Under the pieces are notes generated by a model that saw nothing but the letters and a program-made list of their open reading frames with translations, was not told the DNA's origin and made no database searches. The translations under genes and the position numbers were made by a program. A stretch of 12,993 nucleotides of DNA, taken from positions 1 through 12,993 of the forward strand of contig DLFY01000026.1 in assembly GCA_002482415.1 (NCBI GenBank), read 5' to 3'. Shown piece by piece: positions 7,399 to 12,993 of this stretch. This stretch comes from Phycisphaerales bacterium UBA7708. Lineage in GTDB: Bacteria > Planctomycetota > Phycisphaerae > Sedimentisphaerales > Anaerohalosphaeraceae. How positions within the stretch are numbered: the first letter of the stretch is position 1; every line of letters starts with the position of its first letter.

Positions 7399-8304
7399 AT
7401 GCAAAATATGATCAAAGGCCTCATTGCCGCAGCGTTTTCTCCCATGCACGAAGATGGTTCGCTTCATGTGGAATTGATTCCCCGAATGGTGGAATATCTC
7501 CTCCAGCGGCCGATTCAGGGATTGTATGTCTGCGGCAGTACCGGCGAAGGGCCGCTATTGAGTGTTGAGGAACGAAAACGAGTGGCGGCCGCTTACATCA
7601 ACGCCGTGAAAAAACAGATCCCGGTCTTTGTCCATGTCGGTCATGACAGCCTCATGGAGGCCCGCTCGCTGGCAAGCCATGCCGCCCAGGCCGGCGCCGA
7701 TGCGATTGCAGCCGTTGGACCCTGTTATTTTAAACCCGGCTCCCTCGGTGGACTTATCAAATATCTTGCCGAAATTGCCGCCGCGGCTCCCGAAACCGAC
7801 TTTTACTACTATCATATTCCGCAGCTCAGCGGCAATGTATTTGATGTCATGGAGTTTCTAAAGCAGGCGCCGCAGCGCATCCCGACACTTCGGGGCGTGA
7901 AGTATTCCGCCATCACCGTCTATGAATTCCAGGACTGCAAAGAAACCTTTGGCGACCGATACCAGCTCTTTTTCGGATGCGATGAGATGCTGACCAGCGG
8001 CCTGGCCGCCGGTGCGGATGCGGCCATCGGCAGCACCTATAATTTCCTGTCACGGCTCTATCATCAGGTCATGGAAGCATTTACCAAAGGTGATGTCCAG
8101 ACGGCACGCAGACTCCAGTTGCTCTCGGTGCGAATGGTGCGCGTCTGTTACCAGTATCGCGGCTTGCCGGCCATTAAAGCCATGATGAAAATGACCGGAC
8201 TGGACTGCGGCCCGACCCGCCTGCCGCTGGAAGCACTGTCGATAGAAGAATATAGCAAATTTAAATCTCAAATTGAATCGCTGGGTGTTTGTGAGTGGTT
8301 CTGA
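7399..8304 (+). CDS. nanA: N-acetylneuraminate lyase
   Basis: The 301-aa product is a class I (Schiff-base) aldolase of the DapA/NanA family with the normal length of about 300 aa. It cleaves Neu5Ac to ManNAc and pyruvate in the cytoplasm. Visible landmarks: the pyruvate-carboxylate loop G46-S-T-G-E50, tyrosine Y138 in YYYHIPQLSG, Schiff-base lysine K168 in GVKYS, and the GCDEML and GSTYNF segments typical of NanA rather than of dihydrodipicolinate synthase. E. coli NanA has the corresponding Tyr137 and Lys165. The epimerase upstream, the mutarotase-transporter downstream and the sialidase in the region all agree. The start at 7399 has only a weak GGAA before it; an ATG three codons later (7408) is possible. 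The stop at 8302-8304 precedes the next chosen start by 46 nt. Confidence 0.94.
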   Translation: MQNMIKGLIAAAFSPMHEDGSLHVELIPRMVEYLLQRPIQGLYVCGSTGEGPLLSVEERKRVAAAYINAVKKQIPVFVHVGHDSLMEARSLASHAAQAGADAIAAVGPCYFKPGSLGGLIKYLAEIAAAAPETDFYYYHIPQLSGNVFDVMEFLKQAPQRIPTLRGVKYSAITVYEFQDCKETFGDRYQLFFGCDEMLTSGLAAGADAAIGSTYNFLSRLYHQVMEAFTKGDVQTARRLQLLSVRMVRVCYQYRGLPAIKAMMKMTGLDCGPTRLPLEALSIEEYSKFKSQIESLGVCEWF

Positions 8305-8350
8305 CGTATCACACTCCAATCACTTTGCATCAACGACAGCAGAGGACAGG

Positions 8351-11026
8351 ATGCCGAACAGACTGAACCGAATTCGCTTTATCCTTGGGCTGATAGTGTG
8401 TTTGGTTGTATCCGGATACGGGCAGGCAAAGGAATCAGATGCGCTGTTGCGATGGTCGCAATTGCCGGATTTGCCCGATCCATTGGGACGGGCGGGGGTC
8501 TTTGTTGGTGTTCATCAGGATGCACTGATTGTCGCCGGCGGGGCGAATTTCCCTGCTCCGGTCTGGGAGACTGGTAAAATATGGTACGATGATATCATTT
8601 TTCTGACGAAAAGTTCATCCGGAGCCTCGCAGGATTTACGATGGCGCCAGGGATTTAAACTGCCTCATCCGCTGGGGTATGGGGCTTCGGTCTCTACCGA
8701 GCAGGGAGTAGTTTGTATCGGAGGCAATGATGCCGGACAAACTTACGCCGACGTATGCCTGCTGAGCTGGAATCCAAAAACACTAACGGTTGATATCAAA
8801 TCCCTCCCATCGCTTCCCGAGCCGTGTGCCAATACCAGTGCGACTCTTCTGGACAACGTGATTTATGTTGCCGGCGGTACAAGGGGGGAGAATTTGGATA
8901 CAGCAATGACCAACTTCTGGTCACTGGATATGTCACAGATGAACAATCCTCAAACATTTCGCTGGCAGTCCATTTTAGCCTGGCCGGGGCCTTCTCGAGC
9001 TTTTAATCTGACGGTCGCCCAGCACAATGGACAGGACGATTGCATTTATGTCATCAGCGGCCGCCGGTCTATGGAGTCTCAGCCGGATCAGGCACAGTTC
9101 CTCAGGGATGTGTACGAGTTTACACCCTCACATTATGAAGCGGGATGCTTTGATGCAGTCTCCGGGCGTTATTCTGGCCGGATCAATCCCTGGCGCAGAC
9201 GAAATGATATACCCCGATGTGTGATGGCGGGAACCGCCATTAAAATGGGTCAGAGCCATATTATGGTTCTGGGGGGGGATGATGGGGAACTATGGGGGAA
9301 AGGGGCTCAGTTAAAAGACAGCCACCCGGGATTTCCTAAAACAGGGCTTGCCTATCATACCATCACAGATACGTGGATAGAAACCGGTTCCATCCCGGCC
9401 AACCAGGTCGCCACAACTGCGGTCCGCTGGGGCAATGATACGATTAAGGACCCGATTATTGTTGCCTCGGGCGAAGTTTTTCCACGGGTGCGTTCCCCGA
9501 AGGTATGGTCGATTCTGCCGGTGCAGACACCCGGCAAATTCGGAATGGTTGACTTTCTGGTCCTGGGTGCTTATCTGGCCGCGATGATAGGTGTGGGGAT
9601 ATTTTTCTCATTCCGCAACAAGAATTCAGATGACTTCTTCCGCGGCGGGCAGCGGGTACCATGGTTTGTGGCTGGACTGAGTATCTTTGCCACGATGCTC
9701 AGTTCGGTGACCTTTATTGCTATTCCCGCCAAGGCTTATATGACCAACTGGGTCTATTTTCTGGTGAATATGATGGCGGTGCTGGTGACACCGGCGGTTG
9801 TTTATGTGTTTCTGCCGTTTTTCAGAAATATAGACGCCACAAGTGCTTATGAATATCTGGAAAAGCGGTTCAATCGCTGCCTCCGGCTGTTTGCCAGCGG
9901 CTCTTTTATCATCTTCCAGATTGGACGCATGGCGATTGTCATGTATCTGCCCGCTTTAGCGATTTCGGCAATCACGCCTTTAAGCGAAATCCAGTGCATC
10001 CTGCTGATGGGATTGCTCAGCGTCATCTATTGCACCATGGGAGGGCTGGAAGCCGTGGTATGGACCGATACAATCCAGAGTTTTATCCTGTTGGGAGGGC
10101 CGTTGTTTTGCATCCTGCTGATCCTGTATCGTTTAGATGGCGGAATTGGACAGTTTGTCTCGATGTCCATGGCAGACAACAAATTTCACTGGGTCAACCT
10201 GGATTTTTCCTCGGCCAGTATGATGACCGCTGCATTATGGGTGGTGGTGCTTGGGGGTATCGGCCAGAGTCTGGTGCCGTACACCTCAGATATGGCAGTG
10301 GTGCAGCGATATATGTCGGTATCCGGCATCCGGCAGGCCCGACGGGCCATCTGGACAAATGCAATTGCAATCATCCCGGCGACACTTCTGTTTTTTTCAG
10401 TGGGTACAGCCTTATATATATTCTATAAATCCAATCCGGAACGCCTTGATCCAACCTTTAAAAATGATGCCATATTTCCACTGTTCATTGCCAGGGAATT
10501 ACCAATGGGAGTGGCCGGACTGGTAATTGCAGGGTTGTTTTCGGCAGCCCAATCGACCATTGCTGCCAGCATGAACAGCTCTGCCACGGCATTTGTGACC
10601 GATTTTATCCGGCCATTCCATTGGATCAAAACGGAGACGGGATATCTGCGTTTGGCACGGATCATGACGTTTACCTTGGGATGTCTGGGTACCGCAATCG
10701 CCGTGCTGTTTGCCAGGTCGGATATCAAATCGCTGTGGGATATGTTTATGACAATACTGGGCCTGATCGGCGGGGCAATGTGTGGGCTTTTCTGTCTGGG
10801 AATTTTTACGGTCCGCGCCAGCAGCAACGGCGCTATAATTGGAGCGATATGCGGAGTGCTCGGTCTGTATTTAATCCAGGAGTACACCTCGGTGAATTTA
10901 TTGCTATATGCAACGATTGGAATCGTATTGTGTTTCATTACAGGCTACATGGCCAGCCTGCTGTTTCCGGCGTCATTGAAGTCTGTCGATGGATTAACCA
11001 TCCATACGCTGGGCCTGAAGAAATAG
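8351..11026 (+). CDS. fusion: periplasmic cyclically permuted sialic acid mutarotase (NanM-like) + sodium:solute symporter
   Basis: The longest frame opens at a TTG (8273) inside nanA. I prefer ATG 8351, which has GAGGA at 8342-8346 and puts a clean signal peptide (about 1-26, ending GYGQA) at the N-terminus, giving 891 aa. Residues about 30-390 are a Kelch propeller; GGANFP and WYDDI near the start, the order of the blades and WPGPSRAFNL near the middle match the cyclically permuted relatives of E. coli NanM, which speeds anomer exchange of Neu5Ac. Residues about 399-874 are an SSS-family Na+ symporter with roughly 13 hydrophobic segments, including a first helix ending FFSFRNKNSDDFFRGG and the Na+-site helix SMNSSATAFVTDF (S743, S744). 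An N-out symporter places the propeller in the periplasm, where it would equilibrate anomers at the mouth of the transporter. It is the last gene of the operon. Confidence 0.9.
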   Translation: MPNRLNRIRFILGLIVCLVVSGYGQAKESDALLRWSQLPDLPDPLGRAGVFVGVHQDALIVAGGANFPAPVWETGKIWYDDIIFLTKSSSGASQDLRWRQGFKLPHPLGYGASVSTEQGVVCIGGNDAGQTYADVCLLSWNPKTLTVDIKSLPSLPEPCANTSATLLDNVIYVAGGTRGENLDTAMTNFWSLDMSQMNNPQTFRWQSILAWPGPSRAFNLTVAQHNGQDDCIYVISGRRSMESQPDQAQFLRDVYEFTPSHYEAGCFDAVSGRYSGRINPWRRRNDIPRCVMAGTAIKMGQSHIMVLGGDDGELWGKGAQLKDSHPGFPKTGLAYHTITDTWIETGSIPANQVATTAVRWGNDTIKDPIIVASGEVFPRVRSPKVWSILPVQTPGKFGMVDFLVLGAYLAAMIGVGIFFSFRNKNSDDFFRGGQRVPWFVAGLSIFATMLSSVTFIAIPAKAYMTNWVYFLVNMMAVLVTPAVVYVFLPFFRNIDATSAYEYLEKRFNRCLRLFASGSFIIFQIGRMAIVMYLPALAISAITPLSEIQCILLMGLLSVIYCTMGGLEAVVWTDTIQSFILLGGPLFCILLILYRLDGGIGQFVSMSMADNKFHWVNLDFSSASMMTAALWVVVLGGIGQSLVPYTSDMAVVQRYMSVSGIRQARRAIWTNAIAIIPATLLFFSVGTALYIFYKSNPERLDPTFKNDAIFPLFIARELPMGVAGLVIAGLFSAAQSTIAASMNSSATAFVTDFIRPFHWIKTETGYLRLARIMTFTLGCLGTAIAVLFARSDIKSLWDMFMTILGLIGGAMCGLFCLGIFTVRASSNGAIIGAICGVLGLYLIQEYTSVNLLLYATIGIVLCFITGYMASLLFPASLKSVDGLTIHTLGLKK

Positions 11027-11131
11027 ACTGATCCTGGAGGAAAGGGGTCACCCGGGGCGGGGCAATGGTCCGTTTCCGTGTATTCTGTTTTATATCTCAT
11101 GCGATGGGTATGTCCTTTTGCATAAGTTCTG

Positions 11132-11160
11132 TTGACATCAGGTATTTATTTGCATATAAT
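11132..11160 (+). promoter_or_regulatory. perfect consensus sigma70-type promoter upstream of the ATP-grasp gene
   Basis: TTGACA at 11132-11137 and TATAAT at 11155-11160 are both exact consensus hexamers with the ideal 17-nt spacer, in a locally A/T-rich stretch. Transcription would start near 11167, about 157 nt before the ATP-grasp ATG. A second weaker candidate, an extended -10 (TGT-TATACT, 11250-11258) without a good -35, lies downstream. Confidence 0.75.
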
Positions 11161-11264
11161 TTTCTCATCGACAGGCGATTTTGCTTTGGAAACAGTTGCT
11201 GTGATTGTGCCGTGTTTTTGCAGTGTGCTTCATTCATGGCTGATTCTGATGTTATACTGATTCT

Positions 11265-11309
11265 CTCGGTTTTGCCGAGGCCGGATGACCTGGGGCGGCC
11301 GACCCCGGG
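11265..11309 (+). promoter_or_regulatory. structured 5' leader of the ATP-grasp gene
   Basis: Two adjacent hairpins can form: CTCGG (11265-11269)/CCGAG (11275-11279) with loop TTTTG, and CCTGGGG (11289-11295)/CCCCGGG (11303-11309) with one wobble and a 7-nt loop. A competing pairing, GGCCG (11279-11283)/CGGCC (11296-11300), would disrupt both. The second hairpin ends 14 nt before the ATG and abuts the weak ribosome site AGAG (11312-11315), so it could limit translation. No known riboswitch class is recognised. The rest of 11027-11323 shows no convincing gene and no terminator with a T-run. Confidence 0.35.
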
Positions 11310-11323
11310 CAAGAGAGCAATAA

Positions 11324-12403
11324 ATGAGTGTCCGATCCAAACGATCTCGCAAACCTCTTCATATAGCACTGGTATATAATGCCGCCTCCGGACTTGTGCC
11401 GGAGACCCCGGAAGACCGGGGCAGCATGGCGGACTTGCTCAAAATGATCCGCCACATGAGCCGGGCTATGAGGTCTTTGGGTCATCGGGTTACTATCCTG
11501 CCGTTAGCTGATGATCTTTTTGTATTCCACCGCAAGCTGCTTCGTCTCAATCCCGATGTGGTGTTCAATCAATATGATGACGTGGTGCACGGCGTCTTCG
11601 ACGAGATGCTGTTTGCTGCCATCGTGCAGATGATGGGATTCCGTGTCACCGGCTCCCCGGCCCTGGCGCTTGGCTTAAGCCGCTACAAACACACCACGTC
11701 ACGGCTCCTCCAGGGCCTGGGGATTCCGATTCCCCCCTGTACCGAGGTGCTGGAAAAAGTCAGCGAGGTGGACCGGCACGAATGGCGGTTTCCGCTGATC
11801 GTTCAACCTTGCCATGAAGATGCGGGAATAGGCCTGAATCGAAATTCGGTGGTGCGAACAAAGACTGCCCTGCGCAATCAGGTGCGCCACGTGCTGCAGG
11901 AATTCAAGCAGCCCGCCATCGTTCAGCTTTTCCTGCCGGGCCGGGAGTTCAATGTGGGTATCGTGGGCGGAAAACGCCTGCGGCGGATGCCCCTGGCCGA
12001 AGTATGCTATCACGATATGCCGCCGGAAATCCCCCCGATTATGTCCTATGCCGCCAAGTGGCTTGAAAATACTACCGAATACAAGAAAACATCCATTCTT
12101 TGTCCGACAGAGGTAGAACCCCAGTTGGCTGAACAGCTCTACGATATTGCTTTGCGTGCCTTTCGTGCGGTCGGGGCCTGGGGCTATGGTCGTGTTGATA
12201 TCCGACTCGATGAAGAAGGTGTCCCCAGAGTCCTGGAAGTCAACTGCAATGCCTCCCTGGAGCATGATATCGGTCTGGCGAGGGCTGCCAAAAAAGCCGG
12301 CATCAGTTATCCTGAATTGCTGCAAATGGTCATTGACGCCGCCATGGAAGATGCACCTCACACAGGCAGCGCCCCCATGCAGTCATTGGTGGGTGTGCAG
12401 TAA
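11324..12403 (+). CDS. ATP-grasp ligase, D-alanine-D-alanine ligase-like
   Basis: The 359-aa product has the fold order of a D-Ala-D-Ala ligase: N-terminal Rossmann-like part (FNQYDDVVHG at 81-90; GFRVTGSPALALGLSRYKHTTSRLL at 105-129 with K122), then an ATP-grasp domain with EFNVGIVGG (208-216) and the metal-binding end GRVDIRLDE...LEVNCNASLEHD (D292, E305, N307). Such enzymes join a carboxylate to an amine through an acyl phosphate. At the usual VKP lysine the sequence reads IVQP, with Q160 replacing the ATP-contacting Lys. The N-terminus differs from housekeeping Ddl and there are no cell-wall genes nearby, so this is more likely a ligase of unknown substrate than the cell-wall enzyme. It has its own strong promoter and faces a metallopeptidase-like gene 75 nt beyond its stop. 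No tie to sialic acid use is apparent. Confidence 0.82.
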   Translation: MSVRSKRSRKPLHIALVYNAASGLVPETPEDRGSMADLLKMIRHMSRAMRSLGHRVTILPLADDLFVFHRKLLRLNPDVVFNQYDDVVHGVFDEMLFAAIVQMMGFRVTGSPALALGLSRYKHTTSRLLQGLGIPIPPCTEVLEKVSEVDRHEWRFPLIVQPCHEDAGIGLNRNSVVRTKTALRNQVRHVLQEFKQPAIVQLFLPGREFNVGIVGGKRLRRMPLAEVCYHDMPPEIPPIMSYAAKWLENTTEYKKTSILCPTEVEPQLAEQLYDIALRAFRAVGAWGYGRVDIRLDEEGVPRVLEVNCNASLEHDIGLARAAKKAGISYPELLQMVIDAAMEDAPHTGSAPMQSLVGVQ

Positions 12404-12478
12404 GAGCGGTCCTTCTGATGCACCGCAGAGCTGTCGGACAAGTCTTCCCCCTGTACGGAAAACGCGTCCCTTGTCCCG

Positions 12479-12993
12479 TCAGCTCGTCTTTCCGTATTCC
12501 CTGATTCGTCGTTGATAATACTCCCCCAGTGTCATAGTCAGTTCGGATAACGGCAGCAGGCGCTTTCTGCTCTTGCACTTGGGCTTCTGCTCGCAGATAG
12601 TCCGCATCAGGCGATTGACATACTTCAATTTCTCAATGGCCGGCCAGTCCCGGTATTTGCGCCGCCAGTTGGATCGCGGCGTCAGCCAGACGGCAAAGGT
12701 CTCTGCAAAATCATCATCCGGATGTTTCTGGGCATACGTGTATCCGTATGCGTAACTGCAGATATGCCGAACAAACCTGCGGCTCCATGGATTAGGCGAA
12801 AAGACCTCCCGGTAGGGTTTGGAAAAACGGCCAAAGGTCTCCTGCCAGCCTGGCTCTTCCCACAGCCGGAAGGCATAGTTGATGGCGTGCCCGGCCTCGT
12901 GCCGTAAAAGCTGCATGATCGTCCGGCTGTCTTCCAGCTCGCCGGTCTGCTCTTTCTCAATACGCCCCAGCAGGCCGCTGGACAGGTAAAAAG
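12479..12993 (-). CDS. putative zinc metallopeptidase (HExxH), N-terminus beyond the window
   Basis: On the minus strand the frame stays open from the right edge to TGA at 12481-12479, giving about 171 codons. A Met at 12916-12914 could look like a start, but the frame continues upstream (FYLSSGLLGRIEKEQTGELEDSRTI) in family-like sequence, so the true start is outside the window. The zinc motif HEAGH follows MQLLR directly, and about 60 residues later comes DDDFAETFAVWLTPRSNWRRKY, whose ETFA glutamate is the likely third ligand as in gluzincin-type enzymes. The C-terminus is basic (CEQKPKCKSRKRLLPL). It resembles the putative zinc-binding metallopeptidase family found near ATP-grasp ligases in planctomycetes and some proteobacteria; that link is from memory. 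It is convergent with the ATP-grasp gene, so the pair may still work together. Substrate unknown. Confidence 0.75.
   Translation of the reverse strand, partial: FYLSSGLLGRIEKEQTGELEDSRTIMQLLRHEAGHAINYAFRLWEEPGWQETFGRFSKPYREVFSPNPWSRRFVRHICSYAYGYTYAQKHPDDDFAETFAVWLTPRSNWRRKYRDWPAIEKLKYVNRLMRTICEQKPKCKSRKRLLPLSELTMTLGEYYQRRIREYGKTS

Noticed and set aside
8273..8350. TTG start giving a 26-residue longer mutarotase-symporter overlapping nanA
   Set aside because: The added residues are hydrophilic and would bury the signal peptide; ATG 8351 has a good GAGGA ribosome site and a normal signal sequence.
1165..8390. Similar N-terminal words in two proteins (MNRIPNRLEL in the sialidase, MPNRLNRIRF in the symporter fusion)
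   Set aside because: Short, different order, followed by unrelated sequence; probably chance among basic signal-peptide N-regions.
11065..11379. 104-codon open frame across the promoter and leader of the ATP-grasp gene
   Set aside because: It overlaps a perfect promoter and the ATP-grasp start, has a Cys/Phe-rich random look and no well-placed ribosome site.
12436..12476. GGACAAG/CTTGTCC inverted repeat between the convergent genes as a shared terminator
   Set aside because: Only 7 bp with a 27-nt loop and no T-run on either strand; too weak to call.
1..12993. CRISPR arrays, tRNA or rRNA genes, insertion sequences
   Set aside because: I saw no regularly spaced repeats, no tRNA-like cloverleaf, no rRNA stretch and no transposase-like protein in any frame.

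Overview
The window looks like chromosome from a planctomycete, most likely of the Phycisphaerae/Sedimentisphaerales type. This rests on four signs: a PEP-CTERM protein, a secreted multidomain enzyme ending in a single dockerin-like EF-hand of the D-x-N-x-D...WLAC kind, a probable type II secretion pseudopilin-like tail at the left edge, and a mutarotase/Na+ symporter fusion. Taxonomy is inferred from style only; no marker gene is present.

Layout. 2-262: 3' end of a gene entering from the left. 413-1021: small secreted PEP-CTERM protein, followed by a strong GC-rich hairpin. 1165-4895: a large secreted GH33 sialidase directly followed (2-nt gap) by a GntR/FCD regulator, closed by an intrinsic terminator that lies inside the last codons of the regulator. 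4931-4980: a promoter with an overlapping inverted repeat. 5008-11026: a tight four-gene operon of a divergent Asp-box (sialidase-fold) protein, an N-acylglucosamine 2-epimerase, an N-acetylneuraminate lyase and a fusion of a cyclically permuted sialic acid mutarotase to a sodium:solute symporter. 11027-11323: a regulatory stretch with a perfect consensus sigma70-type promoter and a folded leader. 11324-12403: an ATP-grasp ligase of the D-Ala-D-Ala ligase type. 12479-12993: a convergent HExxH metallopeptidase-like gene running off the right edge.

How it works together (inference from families). The sialidase releases sialic acid from glycoconjugates outside the cytoplasm. The periplasmic propeller of the fusion protein equilibrates the anomers and the attached symporter imports the sugar with Na+. 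The lyase splits Neu5Ac into ManNAc and pyruvate, and the epimerase turns ManNAc into GlcNAc. No ManNAc kinase or ManNAc-6-P epimerase (NanK/NanE of E. coli) is present, so this is the non-phosphorylating route known from Bacteroides; a GlcNAc kinase must be encoded elsewhere. The FCD regulator is a natural candidate for a NanR-like sensor of the locus. The divergent Asp-box protein keeps most but not all of the sialidase active site, and its substrate is open.
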